DNA from: Pseudomonadota bacterium
Lineage (GTDB): Bacteria > Tectomicrobia > Entotheonellia > Entotheonellales > Entotheonellaceae
NCBI GenBank assembly: GCA_005777235.1
Contig: SXND01000083.1
Location: forward strand, 16,304-80,303
DNA: 64,000 nt
Reading direction: 5' to 3'
In this document: piece after piece, positions 50,759 to 63,924 of the stretch
How positions within the stretch are numbered: position 1 is the first letter of the stretch
Layout: every line of letters starts with the position of its first letter
The notes under the pieces: model-generated
Seen by the model: the letters and a program-made list of their open reading frames with translations, nothing else
What the model was told of the DNA's origin: nothing
Databases searched by the model: none
Program-made: the position numbers and the translations under genes

Positions 50759-51778
50759 CTACCCCAGGCGCTGTAAGTCGCCGTAGTCCTTGATCAGCAC
50801 TGCGATGCCGGGTAACTCCCGCAGACTGCCCTGCATGAGCCGCTCCGCCGTGATACGCAGGGCACTGAGGACACACAGCCAGGTGAGCAGCTCGGCAGTT
50901 GAGGGTTTTTTATCAATGCCTGGGAGATCGCGGATTTCCCAGAAACGCGTCCGCGCGGCCTGTCGCGCCTCCGGGGTGAGGTTGGGAAAGGCCGCCTGGC
51001 CCGTCTCCCCGTCCCCAGTGCCAGCGCGCGCCATGCTCTCCACCGCGGCGGCGACCAGGTCTGCGGTGAGCTCAATGCGGTGGAAGATGCAGCGGCGTAA
51101 AAACGCGTCTGGTAAACGGCGCTCCTCGTTGCTGGTGATGATCACGATAGGAGGGCGACCGGAGCGCGGTCGTACCATCTGACGCGGCGCAAAGGGATGC
51201 GGGAAGCTGTGCTGGTCCAGCTCATGTAGCAGATCGTTCGGGAAATCGCGCGGTGCTTTATCGATCTCGTCGATCAGCACCACCGCATCGCCCGCCGTGC
51301 CGTAGGCTTCCCACAGGGCGCGCTTATGGAGAAAGCCCTGGCGCACGGCCTGCGTCTCCTCTGTGATCGCGTCAGGCGAGAGTGCCGGGGTAGATTGATG
51401 CCTGGCGGCCTGGGCCCAGTGCAGATAGCCCACAGCATCAAACTCGTATAGCAGATCCTGGGCCGTGGAGGTGGATTTCACCAGAAACTTGTAGACCGGA
51501 ATGCCAAAGTACGCCCCGACAAAATCCGCCGTCTGCGTCTTGCCGGTGCCGGACTCGCCGGTGAGCAGCAGGGGGCTTCCCGTGTGCAAAGCCATATTGA
51601 TGGCTAGCAGCAGCGCCTCCGAGGGCTGGTAACGCAGCGCGGCGTGCTGATGGCTGGCTAAAAACTCCGGCAGGCGGCGCTGCGCCAGCAGTTGCTGTGG
51701 TCCCAGGTGGCGATGTTGCGTTGGGTCCGCCGGCGGGCGTGCGATCAGCACAAATGGCAGGTCATCAGCGTCCATCAC
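50759..51778 (-). CDS. MoxR-family AAA+ ATPase
   Basis: LLLTGESGTGKTQTADFVG Walker A, VVLIDEIDKAPRDFPNDLLHELD Walker B, ITSNEERRLPDAFLRRC. Confidence 0.9.
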   Translation of the reverse strand: MMDADDLPFVLIARPPADPTQHRHLGPQQLLAQRRLPEFLASHQHAALRYQPSEALLLAINMALHTGSPLLLTGESGTGKTQTADFVGAYFGIPVYKFLVKSTSTAQDLLYEFDAVGYLHWAQAARHQSTPALSPDAITEETQAVRQGFLHKRALWEAYGTAGDAVVLIDEIDKAPRDFPNDLLHELDQHSFPHPFAPRQMVRPRSGRPPIVIITSNEERRLPDAFLRRCIFHRIELTADLVAAAVESMARAGTGDGETGQAAFPNLTPEARQAARTRFWEIRDLPGIDKKPSTAELLTWLCVLSALRITAERLMQGSLRELPGIAVLIKDYGDLQRLG

Positions 51779-54138
51779 GCACCTCCCAGAAATCGGGCGT
51801 AGACGCCGTCGGTGGCCATTCTCCAGCGTCGCGCATGGTGCTCAACTCCACGAACAGATTCCCCCAGTTATCAGGCGTGCCGCGGCGCAGCGTGGCCACC
51901 GCTTCATCGAACGGCATGTCGCGGCGTCCAGCGAGCAGGAGCGCCGGGAACGTGCCCCGGTCGCGGTCATCGCAGTTGCAGAGTTCATGATCTTGGAAAT
52001 ACTTGACGAGATCCTGACGGTGCACCCCGGCGAGCTGTTCGAGATCCCCCCAATGAAACGTGGCGTCATCGTTGCACTCGTCCATGAGGTCAGCAATCGC
52101 CTCTACGAGGCCCATGGCGTCCTCCTCCGTAGGGGTTTCCACCGCCACCACTGACAGCACCCGCACGTTGACTTCCTGGCCCTTGCTGAGCAGCTCTTGG
52201 AGCAAGTGCGCGCGGCACCACTCGGCAATAATCCGCAGCAGTGTCACGGTGTCCGCCGTCGTGCGCCACGGCGTCTGGATGATCCAGCCCAGCACCAGGA
52301 ACCAGGCCTCATGGCCACTGCGGTACTCTGACGGTAGCAAGGCTTCGAGCACGGTCTGGCGCGGGCTGAGGCGTAGCTGCTGCCGGACCAAATCATCAAG
52401 CTGATGCAGCGGAGCGGGGATGGTGAACTTGTGATAGATGATGACCTCGCGCTCGCGCTGGGTGTGCCGGAGATGCTGGCTGGCCGTTTCCGGGAACTCG
52501 GCAACGCGGCAGCCTGCGGTGCCCAGCGCCACGGCGTGATAGATGCGGCGCGTTTTATAGGTCGCAAAATCCTCTTTGGCCTGTAAAACGGCGGCGCGCT
52601 GCTTCCAGCGATCCAGCAGCAGATTGATCAGATCCGGCATGTCCAGCCAGCGTGGTGCGATGGTCTGCCAGGACGAATAGGCAGTCCAGGCGGCCAGTTG
52701 CCCATATCCGTGCTGGTGTAGAGCCAGCACAGGATCGAGCCGCGTACTGGCCGCAAACACGTGCTGCAACCAGTCCCGCGCTGCCCGCGCCGCCTGGGGC
52801 GCATTGGCGCGCGGATTGTACTGCAGCAGCACGGCTTTTGCCCCGACCAGGAGCTGCTGTGCCGGCGCGATGGCCTCCAGGCTGGTTTCCCCCAGCAGAT
52901 TCAACAGGACCACGGAGACCGAACGGGCCCGCTGCAGCACATCCGCCAGTGCTGACCAGGGGACACAGCCCGTACTGCCATCCAACAGCAGGCCGTCCCG
53001 TGAGGCCGGGCCGTAATAATAGAACAGCCGGGGCGAGCCTGTGCCCAGGGCGCTGTGTAGCTCTTCCGGCGTGCGAGCCAGCACTGGCGCCTGGGACCGC
53101 GGCCAGGCACGCTGAAAAAAGCCCTGCAGATCACGGCTATGCGCTGCGGCTTGCGGCCCGGCATCGTGGGCGCTGCCGAGCACGACTTTGCCAGGGAAAA
53201 AACATATGTGCGGCGACAAAGCTGGGAACCCGCGCTCGTCCGCCGCGTGCAACTCCACGGTCCACCCACCCTCGGCCAGGCGCGTGCCCTTATAGGAGAT
53301 CTTGTTCCAAGGTAGGGCGCAGAGGCGCGCATCGTCGGTCCGCAGGTGCACCCGGAGCTTGTGGCTGGTAGGACCTGCACTGGGCCGCCCACCAAAGGTG
53401 GCACCCATGATGGCCTGGCTAGTCGGTACGTCACTGCCGAAGAGGAGATCGAAGAGGTCTTCGCCCTCGATCAGGTCTGGAGGAGAGCCAAACAGCAGCT
53501 CGGGGCTGGGACAGCGCAACGCTGGGCGGATAAAATCCGGGTCTTGTGGCAGAGAAAAGCGGTGCTCCCACTGCCCGCGCTGCTCCCGCAGGGTGATGGC
53601 CAGCTCAAAGCGTTCTCCCGCAGGACGGGACGGCGCCGCGGGGCGGGCCGCGCTGGCAGTGAGCTGCTGTCCGACCCAATCGGCAAGTTTGACATAGAAC
53701 GTACTCTGCTGGGCTGGCGTGCATCTATCCAAGGACTCGTTGGGGGCATTGATTGACGCGTAGCCACTCAGGTCAATGCAATGTTGCTGCGGACTGTCGC
53801 GGTCGATGGTGACCTGTAAGGCTTCGTGCGATACCGGGGTCAGATACAGGAGGCCCAGTTTGAGCGCGTGGTGCTCAGCCTGGCGTAGCAGATACGGCAG
53901 TTCATGCTGTTGGATATAGCGTGAGGTGAAGAAGTGGTTGCTGATGAGCACAATGCCGATACAGGTGGTGTCCAGAGCCGCCAGGATATCCGGGTGGAAC
54001 TTCTCGCCGATGTCGATGTCCTGGGTATCGTACCACAGACGTTCCCTGATGCGCGGGACGGCCTGGAGCGCCGGGAGCACCGCCTGCAGGCTCGCGGCAT
54101 CCTTGCGGCTGTAACTGATGAAGACCTTGCGTCGGGTC
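51765..54138 (-). CDS. TIR-domain protein with CHAT-like region and C-terminal extension
   Basis: MTRRKVFISYSRKDAASLQ...LWYDTQDIDIGEKFHPDI...IGIVLISNHFFTSRYIQQHELPYLL; SPRLFYYYGPASRDGLLLDGS...VSVVLLNLLGETSLEAIAPAQQLLVGAKAVLLQYNP; start set to ATG at 54138. Confidence 0.8.
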
Positions 54139-54331
54139 ATGCTTGCCTCCGTACCGAGCCCAGACGGATCGACTGTATGCGCTGCCTGAGACCTGTTTGC
54201 CCGATTGTCTAATGCCCACCGGGGTTTGTCAAGACAGGAGTACTCCACAGATGCCTGGCTCTTGCAACGTGCCGTGGGCCTGGTTATGCTCTGCCAGGCA
54301 CCCGTATGAACCGCCGTCTCGGAGAGGCACT

Positions 54332-54958
54332 ATGAGCGTTGTTGCAGCACCCGTCATACTGAAACTCACGCCAGAATTGGCTGGTATCCTGCTGTCGCCG
54401 GAGGAATTCGACGCCGTCGAGGCATGTGACGAGTTTTACAATTACGAACTTGTGCATGGAGTCCTTGTTGTCGCACCACCCCCTGACCCCGGAGAACGTC
54501 GACCAAACGATCGCTTAGGTTATCTGTTACAATCTTACCAAAACCATCATCCCCAGGGAGCAGCCCTCGACCTCACCTTGCCTGAACACCGCATCCTCGA
54601 TCTCGATAGTCGCCGCCGAGCTGATCGTGTGATCTGGACAGGATTCGGGGGCATCCCGAACACCCGCCGCGACCAACCCACTATCGTGATCGAGTTTGTG
54701 TCGGCCAGTAAGCGCGACTTTCAGCGCGATTATGTCACCAAGCGTGACGAATACTTGCAGGCTGGTGTTCTGGAATACTGGATTATTGACCGCTTTCGGC
54801 CTCGCATGACGGTCGTGCGGGGTGGGACGGAGCCGGTAACGGAGATCATCATCAACGAGCAGGACACCTACACCACGCCCCTGCTGCCCGGGTTTGTGCT
54901 GCCGCTGGCCCAACTCCTGGCCGTGGCCGATGCCGTCAAAGCCGCCGAGCACGCATAG
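54332..54958 (+). CDS. Uma2-family (restriction-endonuclease-like) protein
   Basis: LSPEEFDAVEACDEFYNYELVHGVLVV, VIEFVSASKRDFQRDYVTKRDEYLQAGVLEYWIID. Confidence 0.9.
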   Translation: MSVVAAPVILKLTPELAGILLSPEEFDAVEACDEFYNYELVHGVLVVAPPPDPGERRPNDRLGYLLQSYQNHHPQGAALDLTLPEHRILDLDSRRRADRVIWTGFGGIPNTRRDQPTIVIEFVSASKRDFQRDYVTKRDEYLQAGVLEYWIIDRFRPRMTVVRGGTEPVTEIIINEQDTYTTPLLPGFVLPLAQLLAVADAVKAAEHA

Positions 54959-54997
54959 CCGGGTAGTGGGCTATTGTGGCGCACCCCGCGCCCCATC

Positions 54998-55056
54998 CCT
55001 GGGAGCGCGGGCGTCTCGCCCGCTCGGGAAGCGGCCAAGATGGCCGCGCTCCCAGG
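54998..55056. repeat. REP-like palindromic repeat
   Basis: CCTGGGAGCGCGGGCGTCTCGCCCGC...GCGGCCAAGATGGCCGCGCTCCCAGG. Confidence 0.75.
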
Positions 55057-55204
55057 CTCATGCCACCTCTAGCGTAAACATAGCCCACTCCCCATAGCCG
55101 CCCCGGCTTGACATCCCCACCGGGCTCCTGTAGAGAATAGAGCGCCTGCGGCACGTTGTAGACCCCGGCGCTGATGTCCACCAGCTACCACAGAGGAGCG
55201 CTCC

Positions 55205-56560
55205 ATGGCACTGCCAAACGCGGCAGAGAGAACGCAAGCAGATTTGGCTCATCTCATCCATCCCCTGTCTCATCCCACGGACCATCAAGAGCCCCGCATC
55301 TGGGTCGAAGGCCATGGGGCCATGCTCAAAGACCTCAACGGCGTCGAGGTCATTGACGGTCTCGGCGGCTTGTGGAACGTCAATATCGGCCATGGCCGGC
55401 GCGAACTCGGCGCCGCGGCCATGCAGCAGATGGATACCCTGGCGTATTGCTCCTCCTACATCGGCGCCTCCAACCTGCCGGCCATTGCGCTGGCGGAACG
55501 GTTGAGCGGTCTGGTCTACCCGTCCATCAACACCTTTTTCTTCACCAGCGGCGGGGCGGAATCCACCGAGAGCTCTTTTAAGACGGCCCGCTTCTACTGG
55601 AAAACGCAGGGCAAGCCGGACAAAATCAAGATCATCTCGCGCATGCTGGGGTATCACGGCGTCACCATGGCGGCCATGAGCGCCACGGGCATCCCCGAGT
55701 ACTGGAAGATGTTTGAGCCGCGTGTGCCCGGCTTTGTGCATATTGCCTCCCCGTATCCGTATCGCTTCAACGGCGGCGATGCGCACACCAGCCAGGGCGT
55801 GGCGGCGGCAAATTTGCTCGAAGAGGCCATTTTGCAAGAAGGCCCGGACACCGTGGCGGCGTTCATTGCCGAGCCGATACAGGGGGCTGGCGGCGTTATC
55901 GTACCGCAGGATGACTATTTTCCGCGTATCCGCGCGATCTGCGATCAATATGACGTGCTGTTCATCAGCGATGAGGTGATCACCGGCTTTGGGCGCACCG
56001 GCACCTGGTTTGGCCTCGAACACTGGGGCGTTGAGCCGGACATCATGCAGTTTGCCAAGGGCATTACCAGCGGCTATATCCCCATGGGCGGTATTGGCGT
56101 GTCCGACACGATCAAAGCGGCCATGGACAACACGCCGCCGGACCAGCGCTGGATGCATGCCTACACCTATTCCGGGCATCCCACCTGTTGTGCGGTGGCG
56201 CTGGCCAATCTCGACATTATTGAGGGCGAAGGGCTAGTGCAGCGGGCGGCGGAGATGGGTAATCGGCTGCTGGAGGGACTGCATACGCTGGATGATCTGC
56301 CGGCAGTGGGCGAAGTGCGCGGGCTCGGCATGATGGCGGCAGTGGAGCTGGTGGCAGATAAAGCCACCAAGCAAGCGTTTCCCACGACCGCCAAGATGGG
56401 GGCGCAGATCCAGCGCGAGATGAATGCCCGTGGGCTGTATACGCGGGCGCGCGGCGAGGTCATCTGTCTGGCGCCACCGCTGGTCACCACGGCAGAGCAG
56501 ATTGACCGCATTGTCGACATCCTGCGTGAGGCGATTCCGGCGGCCACACAGGGGGCGTAA
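55205..56560 (+). CDS. Class III (omega) aminotransferase
   Basis: FFFTSGGAESTESSFKTARFYW, AEPIQGAGGVIVPQDDYFP, LFISDEVITGFGRTGTWFG, FAKGITSGYIPMGG. Confidence 0.93.
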   Translation: MALPNAAERTQADLAHLIHPLSHPTDHQEPRIWVEGHGAMLKDLNGVEVIDGLGGLWNVNIGHGRRELGAAAMQQMDTLAYCSSYIGASNLPAIALAERLSGLVYPSINTFFFTSGGAESTESSFKTARFYWKTQGKPDKIKIISRMLGYHGVTMAAMSATGIPEYWKMFEPRVPGFVHIASPYPYRFNGGDAHTSQGVAAANLLEEAILQEGPDTVAAFIAEPIQGAGGVIVPQDDYFPRIRAICDQYDVLFISDEVITGFGRTGTWFGLEHWGVEPDIMQFAKGITSGYIPMGGIGVSDTIKAAMDNTPPDQRWMHAYTYSGHPTCCAVALANLDIIEGEGLVQRAAEMGNRLLEGLHTLDDLPAVGEVRGLGMMAAVELVADKATKQAFPTTAKMGAQIQREMNARGLYTRARGEVICLAPPLVTTAEQIDRIVDILREAIPAATQGA

Positions 56561-56603
56561 TTGTGGCTAGATATCCATGTCGTAAGTCCTACGCCAGTGC
56601 CCC

Positions 56604-56664
56604 CCTGGGACCGCCGGGCTCCAGCCCGGCTCCGGAAGCCACGCTGGAGCGTGGCGGTCCCAGG
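56604..56664. repeat. REP-like palindromic repeat
   Basis: CCTGGGACCGCCGGGCTCCAGCCCGGCTCCGGAAGCCACGCTGGAGCGTGGCGGTCCCAGG. Confidence 0.75.
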
Positions 56665-56706
56665 AAACACCCTGGAGAACTGGCAGCGTATTGATGAAAC
56701 AGACAT

Positions 56707-57444
56707 CTAGCTCCCCGATGCTTGGCCGTCTTGCACGTCGACATCCGTGATCCGAAACGTCAACGTATACGGCGTCAGGCCAGACTCGGTGAGCAGCGTC
56801 AAAATGAAGCGAAATTCTCGGCCCTTGTAGGCCTGCCCCAGCGTTGGAGTGTTGCCACTCGTGGGCAGGAGAGGTTGCGGAGCGGTCGAGGTCGCCACTT
56901 CCCCGCCGGTGGAGCGCGACACGGTCAACGGGTTGAGCGACACACGCTCTACTGGCCGTCCAGAAGGCTGATACGCCGGATCAGGGGGCAGTCGTATATC
57001 CGGCTGCCCGGCATACGGCGAGAGCCTCGGCTGGCGTGCGGTGCGGAAGCCACCGGGGCGGACGCGGCCCTGAAACGCTTCGCTGGGCACAATGCGGGTG
57101 CCTTCCGCCGGCCATTCCGGTGTGCTAAACCAACCCGTGGCACTGGCATCAAGCACCGGACGGGTCTGGCCTAGCGGATCAATATAGCGCGTGCGCGCCC
57201 AGACAATGGTCACCGGTTGGGTGCCGATATTCATGACCGAGAGCTGCAAGACGCCGACTTCACTCGTGGGGGTGACACGCATGCGCACCCGAGCATCCTC
57301 GATGCCGTCGCTGCTGCCCCCTGCGGTAGGCAGCATGGTGTACTGATAACGAAAGTGATAGGCTGTGCCACAGCCACACAGGCTCACGCTGAGGAGGACA
57401 CCCCAGAGCCAGCGGAGACGCAAGACACAACCTGGAGCGAGCAG
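56707..57444 (-). CDS. Putative lipoprotein of unknown function
   Basis: Signal peptide with lipobox-like LLSVSLCGCG near the N-terminus. Confidence 0.6.
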   Translation of the reverse strand: MLAPGCVLRLRWLWGVLLSVSLCGCGTAYHFRYQYTMLPTAGGSSDGIEDARVRMRVTPTSEVGVLQLSVMNIGTQPVTIVWARTRYIDPLGQTRPVLDASATGWFSTPEWPAEGTRIVPSEAFQGRVRPGGFRTARQPRLSPYAGQPDIRLPPDPAYQPSGRPVERVSLNPLTVSRSTGGEVATSTAPQPLLPTSGNTPTLGQAYKGREFRFILTLLTESGLTPYTLTFRITDVDVQDGQASGS

Positions 57445-57547
57445 CATAGCTTCCCTTTCATGCGCTAAAGGCGTGCGCAGATAGTAGCACACGGCGCCGG
57501 CCCGAGCCGTAGTACTGACATATTTTTCCCACAGGAGGACGTGACGT

Positions 57548-59224
57548 ATGAGCGATCCGCTAAAACGCGAGAGTTACCGCATCACCGACGGCCCTGACCG
57601 GGCGCCCGCCCGGGCCATGCTCAAAGCCGTCGGCTTTACCAACGAAGACCTGGCCCGACCCCTAGTCGGCGTGGCGCATTCCTGGATTGAAGTGATGCCC
57701 TGCACGCTCAGCGCCCGCGATCTGGCCCAGCATGTCAAGGCCGGCATCCGCGCCGCTGGCGGCACGCCGATTGAGTACAACACCATCGCGGTCTCCGATG
57801 GCGTGTCCATGGGCACCGAGGGCATGAAAGCCTCCTTGATTAGCCGCGAACTGATTGCCGATTCGATTGAGCTGGTGGCCCGCGGTCATCTCTTCGACGC
57901 CGTGGTGGCGATTTCCGGCTGCGATAAAACCATCCCGGCCTCGGTGATGGGCCTGGCGCGTCTTAACTTGCCCTCCCTAATGCTGTACGGCGGCTCGATT
58001 ATGCCCGGACGCTTTCAGGGTAAAGACGTCACCATCCAGGACGTGTTTGAGGGCGTGGGGGCTTTTGCAGCAGGCACCATGACCGCCGCGGAACTTGACG
58101 ATCTGGAGAGCCATGCCTGCCCTGGCGCCGGAGCCTGCGGTGGACAATTTACCGCCAATACGATGGCGATTGCCTTTGAAATGCTCGGTATTTCCCCCAT
58201 GGGTAGCGCCGGCGTGCCGGCCATTGATCCGAAGAAAAACGAGGTGGCGTACGAGTGCGGTCGCTTGGTGATGGACTTGCTGCGTCGCGACCTCCGCCCA
58301 CGCCAGATCATCACGCGCCAGTCCATGGAAAACGCCATTACCTCAGTGATGGCCACGGGCGGTTCAACCAACGCCGTGCTGCACCTGCTCGCCGTAGCGC
58401 GTGAGGCGGGGGTGCCACTCAGTATCGACGATTTTGACCACATCAGTGCCCATACGCCCCTGCTGGCCGACCTCAAACCGAGCGGACGGTTTATGGCCTA
58501 CGATATGTACAAAGCCGGTGGCACTGCCGTGGTGGCACAGCGTCTGTTGCAAGCTGGCTTGCTGCACGGTGACGCGCTGACCGTCACGGGTCGGACCATG
58601 GCCGTAGAGGCCAATGCGGCCCAGGAAACGCCGGCCCAGGAAGTGGTGCGGCCTCTGGCCAACCCGCTCAAAACCACCGGGGGCCTGGTGATCCTCCGCG
58701 GCAACCTGGCACCGGACGGCTGCGTGCTCAAAGTCTCGGGCTATGCCAAAACCTCGCACTGCGGGCCAGCGCGGGTGTTTGCTTGCGAAGAGGACGCCTT
58801 CGCCGCGGTCCAGCATGGCCAGATCAACAAGAACGACGTCATTGTCATCCGCTACGAAGGGCCACAGGGTGGGCCGGGCATGCGCGAGATGCTCGGGGTC
58901 ACGGGGGCTCTGGTGGGCGCTGGCCTGTCTGATACCGTGGCGCTGATTACCGATGGGCGCTTCTCCGGGGCGTCACACGGCTTCATCGTCGGGCACATGG
59001 CCCCGGAAGCCTTCGTGGGCGGCCCCATTGCCCTGGTGCACGAGGGCGATATGATCACACTCGATGTGCCGACCCGACGCATTGCGATGGACGTCACGGA
59101 GCAGGAGTTGCAGGCCCGTCGGCAGCAGTGGCAGCAGCCCGCGCCTCGGTATACCTGGGGGGTGATGGCCAAATACGCCCGGCTGGTGTCATCCGCCTCG
59201 GAGGGTGCGTGTACCGCTCCGTGA
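57548..59224 (+). CDS. ilvD: Dihydroxy-acid dehydratase
   Basis: [78 protein letters not shown]. Confidence 0.97.
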   Translation: MSDPLKRESYRITDGPDRAPARAMLKAVGFTNEDLARPLVGVAHSWIEVMPCTLSARDLAQHVKAGIRAAGGTPIEYNTIAVSDGVSMGTEGMKASLISRELIADSIELVARGHLFDAVVAISGCDKTIPASVMGLARLNLPSLMLYGGSIMPGRFQGKDVTIQDVFEGVGAFAAGTMTAAELDDLESHACPGAGACGGQFTANTMAIAFEMLGISPMGSAGVPAIDPKKNEVAYECGRLVMDLLRRDLRPRQIITRQSMENAITSVMATGGSTNAVLHLLAVAREAGVPLSIDDFDHISAHTPLLADLKPSGRFMAYDMYKAGGTAVVAQRLLQAGLLHGDALTVTGRTMAVEANAAQETPAQEVVRPLANPLKTTGGLVILRGNLAPDGCVLKVSGYAKTSHCGPARVFACEEDAFAAVQHGQINKNDVIVIRYEGPQGGPGMREMLGVTGALVGAGLSDTVALITDGRFSGASHGFIVGHMAPEAFVGGPIALVHEGDMITLDVPTRRIAMDVTEQELQARRQQWQQPAPRYTWGVMAKYARLVSSASEGACTAP

Positions 59225-59229
59225 TACTC

Positions 59230-61131
59230 ATGGGCCTCCTGGCCCTGTGGCTCGCGGGTTTCCCTGGGCAGGCGCTGGCGCAGATCACGATGGAAGCCCG
59301 CCTCGGCCTCCAAGGAACGCTGCGGCTGGGCAAGTGGAATGTCGTCACCGTCCAGGTGCACAACACCGGGGCACCTGTGATGGGGACGCTGGGCATCCGC
59401 ACCTGGCTCGGCAGCGAGGCACGTGGCGATTTGCATAGCATGACCTTGTCCCGAGCCATTGACCTGCCGTCTGGGGCGCGCAAGCGCCTCACCTTCGCGG
59501 TGCCGATCACCAGCATCGCCGATCTAGTCGACGTCAGCCTCCATGCCGGGGCGCAGGTGTTAGCTACCCAACGTCTGGACTTGCGTGAGGCTCTCCATGC
59601 CGAACAGGTGATTGTCGGTCTCACGCAGGATGTCAGCCTCGATTTTCTGGCCACGGTCTTTCGCCAGACGGCCACCCGAGTTGTCTATCTCCCACCCGCA
59701 GATATGCCACCGCACTGGAGTGCCTACGACAGCATCACCACCGTCGTCGTCAAGGGGCTGTCGCTGCAAGCCCTGAGCGAGGCGCAGCACACTGCCCTGT
59801 GTGCCTGGCTGGCCAACGGCGGCACCCTACTCGTCGCCGCTGACGCGCAGTACACCCTCCTCATGGAACCCCGCATGCGGGCCTTGTTACCCGTCGAGGT
59901 CACGGGCGTGCAGCAGGTCGCAGGCTTACCAGCCCTCGCCGCGGCCTACGACGCCCCCTTCCCTGAGACGCCCATCAGCATGGCACGCGCGCGTCTGACC
60001 CACGGTGAGATCCTCCTTGGCACACCCGAGGCGCCCCTGCTAGCGCAACGACGTTTTGGCACCGGGCGTGTGCTGTTTCTAGGGGTTGATTATGCCACGC
60101 CCCCCTTTGCCGCCTGGCCAGGACGCGCGGCCCTCTGGCGGACAATCCTCAGCACCCCGGATGCGGTAGATTTTGGCCGCATGTTTGCCGAACTTGGCAT
60201 GCTCGACGACAGCCACCCGATTGTCAAGCTGCTCGGGCGTCCCGTACTGGCGTTGCCCTCGCACCTTAAGCTCGGCGGCTATGTCCTGGCCTACTGCAGC
60301 CTGCTTGCCCTGCTATTCTGGCGCATGAGTCGCCACCCGGCCCGCGTCTGGCGCTATTGGGGCGGCGTGGCGCTGCTCATTGTGGCCCTAAGCGTGTATG
60401 CCGTTGGTCCCTGGCTGGAACAGGGCCTACAGCAGGAGGCCTTGTTCTTTGACGGCACCATTCTGGAAGTCCTGCCGGAGACTGACTACACCCATATGTC
60501 CGGGCACCTCGGCGTGTTTTCCGTGCGCGGGGGACAATTCGCCTTGCCCATGCAGCCACCGGACACCATCCTGCGGCATACCTTTACCCGTGGTGTGGGC
60601 CAGGCGGGCCAGCACCTGGAGGCCCACCTGGCGCCGGGCTTCACCCTGGACAACATTGTCCTGGCGCCGTGGGCCCTGCGGGTGTTCAGCACTGAGAGTA
60701 TGGTGCCGACCCCGCTCCGCATCGCCGCCCAGCGCCATGCCGGCGGTCTCACCGTGCAGGTGAGCAACCGTGGTACCGCAGCACTACACGGCGCCATAGT
60801 GGTGTCGCAGGGCAAGCTTTTCACGCTGGGACTGATCGCGCCCGGTGAGGTACTGTCGGACGAGATCTACCCCGCCCTGCATCACGCCGACAGTGCCCAG
60901 GAGTTGGCCTGGCGTGTGCTCCTCAAACTCCGTCCCGCCGCGACGGGCACCCGTGTGGCCTCTCTCCAGGAAGTCCTCTTGCAGCACTACTTCGGCGACA
61001 AGCGCCTGGCAGAAGCAAGCGCCATGCCCTTTCTCGCCGGGTGGTTCCTGGGGCCGTCGACGGTAGCGCCAAGCCCCGCGGTGGCACCCATGCAAGGGGT
61101 CACGCTCGTCGTCAGCCGTCTGACTCCGTGA
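59230..61131 (+). CDS. Hypothetical exported/membrane protein
   Basis: Signal-like N-terminus MGLLALWLAGFPGQALAQ, TM segments near residues 350-400; start may be GTG 59221. Confidence 0.65.
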   Translation: MGLLALWLAGFPGQALAQITMEARLGLQGTLRLGKWNVVTVQVHNTGAPVMGTLGIRTWLGSEARGDLHSMTLSRAIDLPSGARKRLTFAVPITSIADLVDVSLHAGAQVLATQRLDLREALHAEQVIVGLTQDVSLDFLATVFRQTATRVVYLPPADMPPHWSAYDSITTVVVKGLSLQALSEAQHTALCAWLANGGTLLVAADAQYTLLMEPRMRALLPVEVTGVQQVAGLPALAAAYDAPFPETPISMARARLTHGEILLGTPEAPLLAQRRFGTGRVLFLGVDYATPPFAAWPGRAALWRTILSTPDAVDFGRMFAELGMLDDSHPIVKLLGRPVLALPSHLKLGGYVLAYCSLLALLFWRMSRHPARVWRYWGGVALLIVALSVYAVGPWLEQGLQQEALFFDGTILEVLPETDYTHMSGHLGVFSVRGGQFALPMQPPDTILRHTFTRGVGQAGQHLEAHLAPGFTLDNIVLAPWALRVFSTESMVPTPLRIAAQRHAGGLTVQVSNRGTAALHGAIVVSQGKLFTLGLIAPGEVLSDEIYPALHHADSAQELAWRVLLKLRPAATGTRVASLQEVLLQHYFGDKRLAEASAMPFLAGWFLGPSTVAPSPAVAPMQGVTLVVSRLTP

Positions 61132-61200
61132 GCCAAGCTCCCACGGGTTGACACTATGGGCGCTGCGTTGTATGTTTTACTTCGTGTCTAAAGTACACAA

Positions 61201-63297
<2,097 letters not shown>

Positions 63298-63367
63298 AGG
63301 CGGGCAGAGCGATGGCCTGTGTGCCCAGTCGTTTTGCACCGTGCTGTAGGGCACTTGATGCCAATTA

Positions 63368-63770
63368 GTCGTCAAGCACGCCGTCTGGTAACTCTTGACG
63401 ACTACTCGTAGGGACAGTCGTCTCTAGCTGATGCTTGACGACATGATGTCAGAAAAACCCGCGGATAGACGTGCTCGACGACATACTATCACAAAGCATG
63501 GTGTTGAGTGGTACCTGACGACGGTCGGTCGTCATCGTGCCGCAAGAGCGATGCTCGACGACATACTGTCACAAAGCATAGGCGTTGAGTGATGCTTGAT
63601 GACAAGAGCAGGGAGATCCGCAGTGCGGCACGCCTGCACGGGTGTCGTCTAGCCTGGTAAAACATTGGGCTTGACAACCTCCTGTCGCATTCTGCATCAT
63701 AGGACAGTACTTCATGACTCCACAGCATAAAGCCAGGCCGTAGGTGGATGCTTGACGACTGGTGGACGTC
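63368..63770. repeat. Intergenic region with many copies of a TGCTTGACGAC-like motif
   Basis: About ten direct or inverted copies of YTGACGAC / GTCGTCAAG; near-identical units CTCGACGACATACTRTCACAAAGCAT at about 63474 and 63556. Confidence 0.7.
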
Positions 63771-63924
63771 GAGTGTCGGGATCCGAGGTGCCCGACGTCT
63801 CCCGGTCGTAAAAGCCCGCTGCTGATGGTGCCGGATGATGCGGAGTCGTCGAATACAGAGTTCGGCGCCTGAAGGCGCGGGGGAGCACCCCCAAGACAGG
63901 AGGAGAGACCATCCCGCGACGCGC

